From Nitrospira sp. (GTDB lineage Bacteria; Nitrospirota; Nitrospiria; Nitrospirales; Nitrospiraceae): a stretch of DNA of 64,000 bases. Positions 46,123 to 56,339 of this stretch are shown here, piece after piece; the stretch's first letter is position 1; each line of letters opens with the position of its first letter. Below the pieces are notes generated by a model, which saw only the letters and a program-made list of their open reading frames with translations, made no database searches and was not told the DNA's origin. A program made the translations under genes and the position numbers. The DNA lies in NCBI GenBank assembly GCA_029194725.1, contig JARFXQ010000001.1:62001-126000 (forward strand), written 5' to 3'.

Positions 46123-48825
46123 TTATGCTTCTCGAGCCTCTGGCTGTTCGGTTTCTACAGGCGGCTGCTGATCAGGCAACGGGATTGAGAAGCGAAAGAG
46201 GGCTCCGCCTCGGGAACGATTCTCAACCCAGATCCGGCCGCCATGCGCTTCGACAATACCGCGACAAATCGTCAACCCCAGCCCGACGCCTCTCTCTCGC
46301 GCATGTTTTGTGCGATAGAATTTTTCAAAGATGCGGGATTCCTCTCCAACGGGAATGCCTGGCCCTTGATCCGCGACTGCGACGACGACTTCGCGATCGC
46401 TTGCCGATGCAGAGAGATCAATCGCACTTCCCGGGGGTGCATACTTCACGGCATTCTCCACAAGATTGATCACCACCTGTTCCAGGAGAACTCCGTCGAC
46501 CGGCACCAGCGGCAGGTCGGCCGGAACCGCCGTATTGACGGCATGATCGCGCAGCCATCCCTCCAGCCTGGCCAAGGCCGAGCCGATAATCTCATCTAAA
46601 GGATGCCATTGTTTGTTGAGTTGTACGACGCCGGCTTCAAGCCGCATGATATCAAGAAGGCTCTTCAGCAATCGGTCAAGGCGATCAGCCTCTCGATGGA
46701 TGGATTGAGCGAGCTCGCCCCGTGCAGTGGGATCAAGTTCATCCCGTCCGACCGCCAAACTACTGGCGGCGCCGGTGATGATGGCGAGCGGTGTTCGCAG
46801 GTCGTGGGACACGGAGCTAAGGATGGCGTTGCGCGTACGTTCCGTTTTCGCCTTCACGTGCGCCTGCTGAGCTTCATCCGATAAACGAGTTCTTTCAATC
46901 GCCAAGGCTACTTGGTTGACCAGTGATTCCAGCAAGTGTAATCGCTCGGGGTCCATGAGAAGAACGCTGTCTTTTGGTCGTACCGCGACGACGCCGATAG
47001 CGCCGGCTGAAGCTACCAACGGCAAGTACAGCGCACTGGCACCCGAAAGCGTATCGGTCCCGAGTCCGGCTCGCTCGCTGTGGTCGTAGACCCATTGAGC
47101 CACACCTGACTCTTTTGGGTCCAACTCGAAGAACAGGAGTTCCCCGCGTTGCAGGTGCACCTTCCTATCGGCATCCGCGAGGAATACGGCAACCTGGGCG
47201 TCAAACGCGTCCCTGAGATGCTTGGCCGCGAGCTGGGCCAGCATGCCAGTTCCCCGATTGATGGCGAGATCTCGGCTCATGGCGTAGAGCACGCCGGTGC
47301 GTTTTTCCCGGTAGCGGGCGAGCTCCGCTTGCCGCTGGACACGTGCGGTAAGATTGCTGATGATCAACGCGACGGCTAACATCACGCCGGAGGTCAATAG
47401 GTATTGCATATCGGAGAGGGTAAAAGAAAAGTACGGTGGCTCGAAGAAGAAATCGAACGTCGCCACACTCAGCACTGAGGCAAGGACCGACGGGCCACGT
47501 CCCCAACCGATCGCGACCGCGACGACGGCAACCAGATACATCATGATCAAATTCGCTGCCGCGAAATGAGGGAACATCAGCCAGTCGACCGCCGTCGCCA
47601 TCATGATCCCTGCGATAGCGTAGGCATATCCTGAGGCATCGCCGGTACTTCGGAGGGGACGGCGCGCAACGGGTTGTCCCTCGTCGGCCGTTCCCGTGAT
47701 GACATAGATATCGATCTCTCCACTTTGGTTGACAAGATCCAAGACGACCGACCCGAACAGCCATTCCTTCCACCAGGCCCGCATCGGCTTGCCGACGATG
47801 ATCTTGGTGGCGTTGCGGCTGCGCGCGTAGGCCAGGATCTCCTGCGCGACGTCCTCCCCGGTCAGAGTGACCGTCTCGGCCCCGAGTTGCTCGGCCAGTC
47901 GAAGGGTATGGATGACACGGTCGCGCTCGGACTGTGACATGCGGAGATGTCTCGGGACCTGTACGTAGACAGCAATCCATTTGGCATGGAGTCCTGCCGC
48001 CATCTGGCGCGCAGCCCTGATCAGCCGGGGACCGCGGGGTTTCATGTTGACGCACACCATGATGGTTTCCGCCGTCGGCCAGGTCCGCACAACCGCCTGG
48101 GCGAGTCGGTAAACCTCCATCTGCTGACCGACCCGCTCGGCCGTGCGGCGGAGGGCGAGTTCGCGAAGCGCAATCAGATTGCCCTTGGCAAAGAAATTGT
48201 GAATCGCATGCTGGATCTGTTCCGGGACATATACCTTCCCTTCTTTGAGCCGTTGGAGAAGGTCGTCCGGTGAAAGATCGATCAACTCCACGTCATCCGC
48301 CCGTTCGAGCACGGAATCCGGTACGGTCTCCCGTACGCGGACGTTCGTGATCTTGGCAACCACGTCGTTGAGACTTTCCAGGTGCTGCACGTTGAGCGTC
48401 GTGTAGACGTGAATGCCTGCGCGAAGCAGTTCCTGCACGTCCTGCCACCGTTTGGCATGACGGGTACCCGGGGCGTTGCTGTGCGCGAGTTCATCGATGA
48501 GAATAACGGCGGGGCGTCGCGCGAGCGCCGCATCGAGATCGAATTCCTGCAGCACGGTGCCGCGATAGTCGATGGCACGGCGCGGCACGATTTCAAGCCC
48601 GTTCACCAGGGCCTCAGTCTCCGCCCGACCATGTGTCTCTACGACACCGATGACGACATCGACCCCATCGCGTCGCTGCTCGTGTGCCGCTTGAAGCATG
48701 GCATAGGTTTTCCCTACGCCGGGGTTCGCCCCGAAAAAGACCTTGAGTTTGCCCTCCTGGTGACCGGCTTCCTCAGCCTGGACACGCGTGAGTAGCGCGT
48801 CGGGATCTGGTCGCTTCTGGTTCAT
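46123..48825 (-). CDS. kdpD: Potassium sensor histidine kinase KdpD
   Basis: 900 residues, full length. The N-terminal KdpD domain has Walker A GANPGVGKTYAMLQAA and ILIDELAHSNAPGTRHAKRW (to ~230), then a universal-stress-protein domain, four TM helices around 400-500, a GAF-like region and a histidine kinase core: SSVSHDLRTPLAIITG (H-box), NLVENAVKYAPPG (N-box), ADQGPGIP and GVGLGLTICRG (G-boxes). It senses K+ and turgor and phosphorylates KdpE. Confidence 0.97.
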   Translation of the reverse strand: MNQKRPDPDALLTRVQAEEAGHQEGKLKVFFGANPGVGKTYAMLQAAHEQRRDGVDVVIGVVETHGRAETEALVNGLEIVPRRAIDYRGTVLQEFDLDAALARRPAVILIDELAHSNAPGTRHAKRWQDVQELLRAGIHVYTTLNVQHLESLNDVVAKITNVRVRETVPDSVLERADDVELIDLSPDDLLQRLKEGKVYVPEQIQHAIHNFFAKGNLIALRELALRRTAERVGQQMEVYRLAQAVVRTWPTAETIMVCVNMKPRGPRLIRAARQMAAGLHAKWIAVYVQVPRHLRMSQSERDRVIHTLRLAEQLGAETVTLTGEDVAQEILAYARSRNATKIIVGKPMRAWWKEWLFGSVVLDLVNQSGEIDIYVITGTADEGQPVARRPLRSTGDASGYAYAIAGIMMATAVDWLMFPHFAAANLIMMYLVAVVAVAIGWGRGPSVLASVLSVATFDFFFEPPYFSFTLSDMQYLLTSGVMLAVALIISNLTARVQRQAELARYREKRTGVLYAMSRDLAINRGTGMLAQLAAKHLRDAFDAQVAVFLADADRKVHLQRGELLFFELDPKESGVAQWVYDHSERAGLGTDTLSGASALYLPLVASAGAIGVVAVRPKDSVLLMDPERLHLLESLVNQVALAIERTRLSDEAQQAHVKAKTERTRNAILSSVSHDLRTPLAIITGAASSLAVGRDELDPTARGELAQSIHREADRLDRLLKSLLDIMRLEAGVVQLNKQWHPLDEIIGSALARLEGWLRDHAVNTAVPADLPLVPVDGVLLEQVVINLVENAVKYAPPGSAIDLSASASDREVVVAVADQGPGIPVGEESRIFEKFYRTKHARERGVGLGLTICRGIVEAHGGRIWVENRSRGGALFRFSIPLPDQQPPVETEQPEAREA

Positions 48826-48949
48826 AAGTTGACAGATCCTCCACCGGTCTTGGATGAGGAACGGACCATGAAGCCGGAACTTTAGGGCAACCGGGGAAAA
48901 GGGTCAACGCGACTGTCGAAACACTGCTCGCCTGCGGCTCTGACCTTGG

Positions 48950-49555
48950 TCAAGACCGTGAGCGCTCTGGACTCGCAACGGCATCCTTCAGCACGTCCAA
49001 CGCCAGGTTCAGCTGCAGGACATTGACACGCGGCTCTCCCAACAAATCAAACTGGCGTCCTTCCGTATGCCTACTCACCAGTTCTTGCACAATGGTCTCA
49101 TCCAGGTCCCGTGCACGGGCCACTCGCTTGACCTGGTACAGAGCCGCAGCCGGACTGATGTGAGGATCCAGCCCGCTTCCGGAGGCAGTGACCAGGTCGA
49201 CCGGTATGAGCAAGGCGTTGCCCGGATCTGCGGCTCGTAAGGTTGCGATTCTCCCTTTGACCGCGTCGATCAAGGCCGGATTGGTCGGTCCAAGGTTCGA
49301 CCCGCCCGACGCAGCGGCGTTGTAGGGAAACGGCGCGGTCGCCGACGGACGGCCCCAGAAATACTCCGATTTGTCAAAGTACTGTCCGATCAATTTCGAT
49401 CCAAGCACTTTGCCATCCTGCACGATCAAGCTGCCGTTCGCTTGGTCTGGGAAAAATAGTTGAGCCAGTCCTGTGACCGTCAATGGATAGATCAGGCCGG
49501 TCAAAGTGGTCAGAAATAGCACCATTGCCAGAGCTGGTCGTAGTTGGTCTTTCAT
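48950..49555 (-). CDS. kdpC: Potassium-transporting ATPase subunit KdpC
   Basis: 201 residues from the ATG at 49555, with AGGAG 6 bases upstream. One TM helix ([19 protein letters not shown]) and a periplasmic-side domain ([36 protein letters not shown]) typical of KdpC. It stabilises the KdpFABC complex. It lies 31 bases after kdpB. Confidence 0.95.
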   Translation of the reverse strand: MKDQLRPALAMVLFLTTLTGLIYPLTVTGLAQLFFPDQANGSLIVQDGKVLGSKLIGQYFDKSEYFWGRPSATAPFPYNAAASGGSNLGPTNPALIDAVKGRIATLRAADPGNALLIPVDLVTASGSGLDPHISPAAALYQVKRVARARDLDETIVQELVSRHTEGRQFDLLGEPRVNVLQLNLALDVLKDAVASPERSRS

Positions 49556-49586
49556 ATCTCTCTCCTCGGTCCTACTCGTGATCCGG

Positions 49587-51711
49587 TTAAGCAAGGTGCA
49601 AGGCTACTAACATCATATCGATCAGCTTGATGCCGACGAACGGCACGATGACACCGCCCAATCCATAGATCAGGAGATGCCGTCGCAGCAGCAATTCAGC
49701 TCCAATTGGTTGATACTTGATGCCTCGTAAAGCAAGCGGTATGAGCCCAATGATGATCAACGCGTTGAAGATGACGGCCGACAGGACCGCGCTTTGAGGA
49801 GTGGCCAGCCCCATCACGTTCAATGCGTTGAGCGCCGGATAGGTCGTGGCGAAGGCCGCTGGAATGATGGCGAAGTACTTGGCCACATCATTGGAAATGC
49901 TGAAGGTCGTCAACGCGCCGCGTGTCATGAGCAACTGCTTGCCGATCTCCACGATCTCGATCAACTTCGTCGGGTTCGAATCCAGGTCGACCAGATTGCC
50001 TGCCTCTTTTGCGGCCTGTGTTCCGCTGTTCATCGCCACGGCAACGTCAGCTTGAGCCAGTGCCGGGGCATCGTTGGTGCCATCCCCTGTCATCGCCACG
50101 AGGCGGCCTTCGGCCTGCATCTCGCGAATCAATTTCAGTTTGGCCTCCGGGGTGGCCTGCGCAAGGAAATCATCCACTCCCGCCTCCGCCGCCACGGCCG
50201 CGGCAGTCTGCGGATTATCACCGGTGATCATGACCGTTTTGATGCCCATGCGCCGCAGTTCGCCGAACCGCTCCTTGATCCCGCCCTTGACGACATCTTG
50301 TAGTCTGATCACACCGAGCACTTTTGCATTCTCCGCCACGACGAGAGGAGTCTCGCCTTGCTTCGCGACCGTCTCCACAAGGGAATTCACGAATGGCGAG
50401 AAGTGCCCGCCTTTCGACGTGACATACGCGTCAATGGCCTCGGCCGAACCCTTGCGTATTTCCCTTCCGTCCAGATCGACTCCGCTCATGCGGGTTTGTG
50501 CCGTAAAGGGAATGAATTTGGCGCCTAGCTCATGGATGGCCCGCGCGCGTAATCCATACTTCTCCTTGGCTAGGACGACGATGCTGCGGCCCTCCGGTGT
50601 CTCGTCAGCCAACGACGAGATCTGGGCTGCATCGGCCAGCGCCTGGGCCTCTATTCCTTCTGCGGGAGTGAAGGCGGTCGCCTGACGGTTGCCCAACGTA
50701 ATGGTGCCGGTCTTATCAAGCAGCAGGAAACGTCCACATCCCCCGCCGCTTCAACGGCCTTCCCAGACATCGCAATGACATTGGCTTGCACCATCCGATC
50801 CATGCCGGCAATGCCGATGGCCGAGAGGAGAGCCCCGATGGTGGTCGGAATCAGACAGACCAGGAGCGCGACCAAGACGGTGACGGTGACCGGTGTCCCT
50901 TGCCCCATGGCCTGCACACTGTAGAGAGAGAACGGCAAGAGCGTGACAGTCGCCAATAAGAATATGATCGTCAACGCCGCCAGCAAGATCGTCAGGGCGA
51001 TTTCATTCGGAGTCTTCTGGCGTCTGGCTCCTTCCACCATGGCGATCATCCGGTCCAGAAAACTTTCCCCGGGCTCGCCGTAACACGAACGATGAGCCAG
51101 TCCGACAGCACCTTTGTTCCGCCGGTGACAGCACTGCGATCGCCGCCGCTTTCTCGAATGACCGGCGCGCTCTCGCCAGTGATGGCGCTCTCGTTCACCG
51201 ACGCCACCCCCTCAACAACTTCGCCGTCGGCGGGGATAAGGTCTCCGGCTTCGACCAGGAACACATCCCCTTGCTTGAGTTGATTCGCTGACACGACGCT
51301 GAATGTATCGCCTCGCTTAAACTGATGGTTCCACATGGCTTCGTGCTCGCTGCCAGGATCGACCGTGCCGAGCTTCTTCGCCGTGAGTTCTCGTCGCGCG
51401 CGCCGGAGGGAATCGGCCTGCGCTTTGCCCCGACCTTCCGCCATGGCTTCAGCAAAGTTGGCAAACAGCGCCGTGAACCAAAGCCAGACCGTAATTGAGA
51501 GAATGAATTGAGTAGGGGCTTCACCGTCGCCCACCAGTGCCTGCAACAATAAGATGGTGGTGACAACACAACCGACCGACACCACAAACATCACCGGATT
51601 CTTGACCTGGTGACGCGGGCTCAGCTTGCCGAAGGAATCGACCACCGCCTGGCGCACGATCTTCGGCTCGAATAAGGACCGGCCCTTCTCCGCTTGTGTC
51701 TGTTTCGTCAT
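49587..51711 (-). CDS. kdpB: Potassium-transporting ATPase subunit KdpB, reading frame broken twice
   Basis: P-type ATPase that powers K+ import. The sequence is in three frames: residues up to ...TASPGK (start ATG 51711, ribosome-binding site GAGGA), a middle piece [19 protein letters not shown] to EAAGDVDV, and a C-terminal piece with [29 protein letters not shown] to the stop. One base is missing in the G-run at 51067-51070 and one in the T-run (AAA on the plus strand) at 50728-50730. Restoring one base at each rejoins the protein exactly, including the catalytic LLDKTGTIT. All domains are otherwise complete, so these are either assembly errors in homopolymers or a recently inactivated gene. 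Confidence 0.93.
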
Positions 51712-51729
51712 GATCTTCCTCGGCAACAA

Positions 51730-53532
51730 TCAGCTCGTCATCAACAGATGCTCGACGATCGGGCCCAGCGCCAGCACCGGCACGAACGTCAGTCCGCCGA
51801 CGAGCAGCACGACTCCGATCAGCAAGACAGCGAACAACGGCGTATGCGTCGGCAACGTTCCGGGACCGGCAGGCGCCAATGTCTTCCGCGCCAGGGCGCC
51901 GGCGAGCGCGAGGGTCGGCACCGCCAGCCAGAAGCGGGAGGCGAGCATCGCCAATCCACCCGTGGTGTTGTAGAAAACCGTATTGGCGTTCAATCCGCCG
52001 AACGCGCTCCCGTTATTGTTCGCCTGAGAGGTGTAGGCGTAGAGAATCTCGCTCAGACCATGAGGGCCGGGGTTGAGAATCGAGACCGTGCCGGCGGTCG
52101 TGACCGACGCAACGGTCGTCAGGCCCAACACGACGATCGGCATGATCAAAATGAGCAGAGAGGCCATTTTCATCTCATAGGGCTCGATTTTCTTACCGAG
52201 GTATTCCGGCGTGCGGCCGACCATCAGCCCCGCGATGAACACGGCGATGATCGCAAAGACCAGCATCCCGTAGAGGCCCGAGCCGACGCCGCCCAGGATC
52301 ACCTCGCCGAACTGCATCAGGAACAGCGGGAGCAGGCCGCCCAAGGGCGTGAATGAGTCATGCATCGAATCGACGGCGCCGGTCGACGTCGCGGTCGTCG
52401 CGGCGGCAAAGATCGCCGTGCGCGCGATGCCGAAGCGCGCCTCTTTGCCTTCCATGTTTCCGCCCGGCTGAACGCTGCTCGGGGTATGATCGACGCCGAG
52501 CGTCGCGATCCGAGGATTTCCGGCGGATTCGGCCAGATAGCCGCCCAGCACGAAAACGAGCAGCACGGTCAGCATCGCCGCGAGAATCGTCCAGCCTTGT
52601 CTCGGATCGCCGACCATGACGCCGAACGCGTAGGTCAACGCAGCGGCAATCACGGTTTCGGCCAGGATCAACAAGAAGTCGGTGAACGGCGTGGGGCTCT
52701 CAAACGGATGAGCGGCGTTCGCGCTAAAGAAGCCGCCCCCGTTGGTGCCGAGATGTTTAATGGCGACTTGCGAGGCAGCCGGGCCGACGGCCACTATCTG
52801 ATAGAGCGCGGTCGCCGACTCCATCTTCGGCTTGCCCTCATCATCCAACGACGTCTGTCCATTGTCATCCGTCACCGGCTTCTCATACGGCACCGGCTGG
52901 ACGAATCGCGCTGTCTTATAGTCATCGAACGTTTGGACGGCCCCCTGCCCAACCAACAGCAGCGCGACGACCATCGCGAGCGGGAGCAGGATGTACAGAG
53001 TGCTCCGAACAAGATCCACCCAGAAGTTGCCGATCGTCTGCGAACCGCAGCGGGCCAGCCCTCGGATGAAGGCGACGAGAATCGCCATACCGGTGGCTGC
53101 GGAAACGAAGTTCTGAACGGTGAGGCCCATCATTTGAGTGAGATAGCTCATCGTCGATTCGCCGCTGTACGCCTGCCAATTCGTGTTAGTGGTAAAGCTG
53201 GCCGCCGTATTGAAGGCCAGATCTGGCGCCACGGCGCTGAACGCCTGAGGATTGAGCGGCAGGACTCCCTGTATCCGTTGCAGCAGGTAGAGGGCCAGGA
53301 GCCCGAACCAGTTGAATAGGAGCACCGCGACGGTATAGGTCTTCCAATTCATCTCTTCCTGAGGTCGGACACCGCAGAGCCGATAGAGGCCTCGTTCGAC
53401 GGGACTCAGCAAGCGATCCAGACCGCAGGGCTTGCCTTCATGCACGCGCGCCATGTACCAACCGAGCGGCTTGACGAAGGCGAGCAGGACTCCAAAGAAG
53501 AGGGCGATTTGCACGAAGCCGTTGGTTGTCAT
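51730..53532 (-). CDS. kdpA: Potassium-transporting ATPase subunit KdpA
   Basis: 600 residues from the ATG at 53532. The K+ channel-like subunit with ten TM helices. Selectivity-filter regions show FTTNTNWQAYSGEST and HLGTNGGGFFSANAAHPFESP. An in-frame GTG at 53541 would overlap kdpF further; the ATG overlaps the kdpF stop by one base (TGATG), indicating coupling. Slightly longer than E. coli KdpA (557). Confidence 0.96.
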   Translation of the reverse strand: MTTNGFVQIALFFGVLLAFVKPLGWYMARVHEGKPCGLDRLLSPVERGLYRLCGVRPQEEMNWKTYTVAVLLFNWFGLLALYLLQRIQGVLPLNPQAFSAVAPDLAFNTAASFTTNTNWQAYSGESTMSYLTQMMGLTVQNFVSAATGMAILVAFIRGLARCGSQTIGNFWVDLVRSTLYILLPLAMVVALLLVGQGAVQTFDDYKTARFVQPVPYEKPVTDDNGQTSLDDEGKPKMESATALYQIVAVGPAASQVAIKHLGTNGGGFFSANAAHPFESPTPFTDFLLILAETVIAAALTYAFGVMVGDPRQGWTILAAMLTVLLVFVLGGYLAESAGNPRIATLGVDHTPSSVQPGGNMEGKEARFGIARTAIFAAATTATSTGAVDSMHDSFTPLGGLLPLFLMQFGEVILGGVGSGLYGMLVFAIIAVFIAGLMVGRTPEYLGKKIEPYEMKMASLLILIMPIVVLGLTTVASVTTAGTVSILNPGPHGLSEILYAYTSQANNNGSAFGGLNANTVFYNTTGGLAMLASRFWLAVPTLALAGALARKTLAPAGPGTLPTHTPLFAVLLIGVVLLVGGLTFVPVLALGPIVEHLLMTS

Positions 53533-53621
53533 CAGAACCACTCCGCTTTCAGCAACGCAATCATGAGATAGACGAGCAAACCCAATGAGAGCATGCCGCC
53601 GAGTAAGTACATCCCGTTCAT
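53532..53621 (-). CDS. kdpF: KdpF, small membrane subunit
   Basis: 29 residues, MNGMYLLGGMLSLGLLVYLM plus a short tail ending KAEWF. A single TM helix, the normal KdpF size. GGAGGAGG lies 7 bases before the ATG at 53621. It stabilises the KdpABC complex in the membrane. Confidence 0.85.
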   Translation of the reverse strand: MNGMYLLGGMLSLGLLVYLMIALLKAEWF

Positions 53622-53635
53622 AACCATACCTCCTC

Positions 53636-53716
53636 CTACAAACGATCCAACGCCGAGATGAGCCAGCCGGACGCGAGGAAGAAACCGATTGCCAATCCGA
53701 CGAAGACGAGATCCAT
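53636..53716 (-). CDS. Small single-helix membrane protein upstream of kdpF
   Basis: 26 residues, MDLVFVGLAIGFFLASGWLI then SALDRL. One TM helix. AAAGGAG lies 5 bases upstream of the ATG at 53716, and the stop is inside the kdpF ribosome-binding region. Similar tiny ORFs precede kdpF in other bacteria, but I know of no assigned function. Confidence 0.65.
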   Translation of the reverse strand: MDLVFVGLAIGFFLASGWLISALDRL

Positions 53717-53765
53717 ATGGTCTCCTTTCAGTCACGGTGAAGAACCTAACAAACGGCGCATAAAA

Positions 53766-53775
53766 ACGGTGTAAA
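53766..53775 (-). promoter_or_regulatory. Candidate KdpE site upstream of kdp genes
   Basis: On the minus strand the sequence TTTACACCGT is followed by TTTTTA, resembling the T-rich KdpE operator before E. coli kdpFABC (which has TTTACACC). A close copy (TTTACACGGT) lies at 55141-55150. Confidence 0.4.
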
Positions 53776-53834
53776 TAGTTCTGCTGTCTGTGGCCCCTCT
53801 GACGTCGTATCAGGCTGCACATCGTTGACCTCCT

Positions 53835-55034
53835 TCACGGAGAATCCAACGTCAAGATAATGCCGCCAATCACCATATGCTGCCCTGAAACCAGGACATT
53901 CTGAGGCCCTTTGAAGAAACCGCCACCCGGACCGGTTGATTCGTCATAGCGGTATTCGAGCCGCATAATCGTGTTCGTCCATTTGTAGCGAAAGGCATAC
54001 TCGGCCGTCGTCGTGATCGCTTTGATGAACTGCTCGGATCCCGTCATTAAACCATTCCGGTCCCAGTAGAACTCCGGCCTGACCGAAGCCGTCCAGGGCC
54101 CCGCGATGTGCCATCGCGTTTCCAAGGTCGCTCCGGTGTAGAAATCGCGAGGGTTCCCTGGCACCGAGGCATTTCGTTGAGTCCCGATCTGGTAGTCAAC
54201 ACCCACGGTGAGACTGTCGCCTTTCCATTCGACAATGCTGTCTGAGAAGAAGCGCCAGAATTCGATCGAGGTGTCGGACTGATCCGGTCCGTAATAGATC
54301 GTTTCTTTGATCGTCCAGGCCGACGTGGGCTTGTATTGGACTTGCCCGCCGTAACTCGGGACGCTGTTGGAATTTTCAAGGTGGAAGTAATCATTGATGA
54401 TGAAGAAGGCTCCGGTCCACTGGTCGTTGAATGAGTAGACAGCATTGACTCCGAACATCAGGTAGGGTGAATAGTCGGCGATCCAGGCGCGTGTATAGTT
54501 TGCATTGTCCTTGGCATAGAGCGACTCGTACCCGATGAAACTGTTGAACAGTCCAGCCTGGACAGTCAGTCCCTTGCCGACGGGCGCCAGATAAGAGACG
54601 TTCGCCCGTCCGAAGTGACGCCATACATCGGAGTCTTCGACATGGGGCAACCCGACCGCGAATCCGAAGGCTTTGGAATCTTCGCCTGCCTGAAGCAACC
54701 ATTCCGTTCCCCAGCGGGACGATTCCGTCGCATCTTTCCGGACATAGCCTCCAATCATATTCAAATTGAACTCATTGACCATCGGCGTCGTGCTGCGGTC
54801 GCGGAAGAAATGGTTGGCCGGAAAATTGAAGTTCGCGAGATATCCCAGATCCACGAAGCCGCCGTAGTGAAACAATCTGGGCTTGTTCGGCGCGTCGACG
54901 GCTTCGGACTTCCGTTGCTGCACCGGCATGATCGGCCCGACGAGATCTTCACCAAAGGCCGGAACGGTCGTTGCCCATACCAGGCACGCTAGTAATATCG
55001 TTGACCGCCGAACAACCTGTGTGATCAGGTCCAA
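53835..55034 (-). CDS. Putative outer-membrane beta-barrel protein (porin-2-like)
   Basis: 399 residues. A signal peptide (STILLACLVWATTVPAFG) is followed by a barrel of alternating strands, ending IGGIILTLDSP. The pattern GGFVDLGYLANFNFPANHFF and FNLNMIGGYVRKD fits the putative beta-barrel porin-2 family. It is upstream of and in the same direction as the kdp genes, with a candidate KdpE site before it, so it may let K+ cross the outer membrane; that is inference. Confidence 0.8.
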   Translation of the reverse strand: MDLITQVVRRSTILLACLVWATTVPAFGEDLVGPIMPVQQRKSEAVDAPNKPRLFHYGGFVDLGYLANFNFPANHFFRDRSTTPMVNEFNLNMIGGYVRKDATESSRWGTEWLLQAGEDSKAFGFAVGLPHVEDSDVWRHFGRANVSYLAPVGKGLTVQAGLFNSFIGYESLYAKDNANYTRAWIADYSPYLMFGVNAVYSFNDQWTGAFFIINDYFHLENSNSVPSYGGQVQYKPTSAWTIKETIYYGPDQSDTSIEFWRFFSDSIVEWKGDSLTVGVDYQIGTQRNASVPGNPRDFYTGATLETRWHIAGPWTASVRPEFYWDRNGLMTGSEQFIKAITTTAEYAFRYKWTNTIMRLEYRYDESTGPGGGFFKGPQNVLVSGQHMVIGGIILTLDSP

Positions 55035-55140
55035 CCTTTTTCTCCGTACTCAAGCTGCCTTGGTGCTTCGGCATGCCTTATCGAGACCCTATCATGACCG
55101 GCGTCAGAATCCTGTTAAACCGAAACCGGAAGATGTTAAG

Positions 55141-55150
55141 ACCGTGTAAA
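55141..55150 (-). promoter_or_regulatory. Candidate KdpE site upstream of the barrel gene
   Basis: Minus-strand TTTACACGGT, one mismatch from the kdp-upstream copy at 53766-53775. It is ~110 bases before the barrel-protein start and next to two TGTTAA copies on the plus strand (55113-55139). Confidence 0.35.
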
Positions 55151-55279
55151 AACCGATGCCAGAAACTGTGCGAGGGGTCACCGGTAGCTCAAACTCAGTG
55201 AAAGCCGTTCCAACCAGGAGGCGACCATCTGATTAGGTTCCTGCCGAGGGGGGAGTTACAGAAGCCGTGAAGGGGAGGA

Positions 55280-56032
55280 CTACGTTGGGAGACGCCGGTA
55301 ATGGCACAGCAAGAGCCGGCCTCCCCAGGCAAACGATATGAGCATCAACAGGATGCCGAGGTTGTAGGTGAGATGAGCCAACCGATGATCCCATTGCAAC
55401 AAATCCAGCATCGTCAGAATATTGTTCCAGTCATGCCCATCGGTCTCCTTCCCGGTGACGCCACCCAGTAAGAGGAGGTCCATCGCTCGTGCATCGTTGA
55501 TGTAGGGAGCGATATCCATCAGACTCTCCGCTGTCCACCATAAGGCTACCGAAGCGCCGAACGGATCGCGGGTTTTGATCAGGAACGTGCCGAGACAGAT
55601 GATCGGCATGAGAACCTGACCGAGGGTCCCTCCCAGAACCGTCATGAAGCGACCGAACGGAATAAAGATCACATGTCCGGCTTCATGAAAAGGCAGATTG
55701 ATCAGATGGAGGAAGGACTCACCCGTGTAGTTCGTTTCGAGCGGCGTGATGATGAACTTCCACCCCCACCAGATCAGCAGCAGGAACAGGACCACGCGGC
55801 CGTAGAACGTCCTCGAATCAGTCGTCGTATCTGACTCGATCAGCCATTCCCTGGCCGTCAGCAGCCACTTCGGTCTCGCGATTGATGGAGAGGATGATGA
55901 GAGACGGGCTTTCTCCGCGCAGGGTCGGTATTTGGCAAAGATGATGCCGCACTTCACACACCCCTCCGCCTCATCAAGCCGTTCGGCCTGACATTTTGGA
56001 CAGTGAGTCGTGGATGCCCCTGCCGCAATCAT
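55280..56032 (-). CDS. Membrane protein with N-terminal zinc ribbon and HEAGH motif
   Basis: 250 residues. Residues ~10-30 have CPKC and CVKCG pairs (zinc ribbon). The rest has about six TM helices; LPFHEAGHVIFIPFGRFM at ~120-135 holds an HExxH zinc-protease motif as in membrane metalloproteases of the M50 type. The LDG-type second motif of site-2 proteases is not clearly present, so activity is uncertain. Confidence 0.7.
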   Translation of the reverse strand: MIAAGASTTHCPKCQAERLDEAEGCVKCGIIFAKYRPCAEKARLSSSSPSIARPKWLLTAREWLIESDTTTDSRTFYGRVVLFLLLIWWGWKFIITPLETNYTGESFLHLINLPFHEAGHVIFIPFGRFMTVLGGTLGQVLMPIICLGTFLIKTRDPFGASVALWWTAESLMDIAPYINDARAMDLLLLGGVTGKETDGHDWNNILTMLDLLQWDHRLAHLTYNLGILLMLISFAWGGRLLLCHYRRLPT

Positions 56033-56058
56033 ATCGCCACTCTATGTTCGAGGGCTGG

Positions 56059-56075
56059 ATCGGACAAGAAAATCT
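56059..56075. repeat. Left copy of a 17-bp direct repeat flanking the TA cassette
   Basis: ATCGGACAAGAAAATCT. The same 17 bases occur at 57146-57162; the flanks (TGGA before, GAACG after) are also shared with a small indel. The gap holds the AbrB/PIN pair. Confidence 0.75.
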
Positions 56076-56305
56076 CAAGAACGCTGCGGCGATGAGCAGG
56101 AAGGAATGGATTCGAGACAACGAATGAGCTGCTGTATTGAGGAGAAAGGGGCCTGAGTGTCTGGAGCGCGCTAGTGGCTATGACGCACAGAACGGTTGAT
56201 GAGCGACCCCACCGACACAGGAGCACGGGCGCGGCAGGAAGGTGACGGGGGTTTCCGAAAAAGAATCGCACTCCCTTTGTCTCTGCCTTGCCAGAATACT
56301 ATCGG

Positions 56306-56320
56306 GTAAGATATCCTTAC
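56306..56320. promoter_or_regulatory. Inverted repeat before the TA pair
   Basis: GTAAG-N5-CTTAC about 20 bases before the antitoxin start, a likely autoregulatory operator for the AbrB-type antitoxin. Confidence 0.5.
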
Positions 56321-56339
56321 TTCATTGGCGGAGGTGAGC

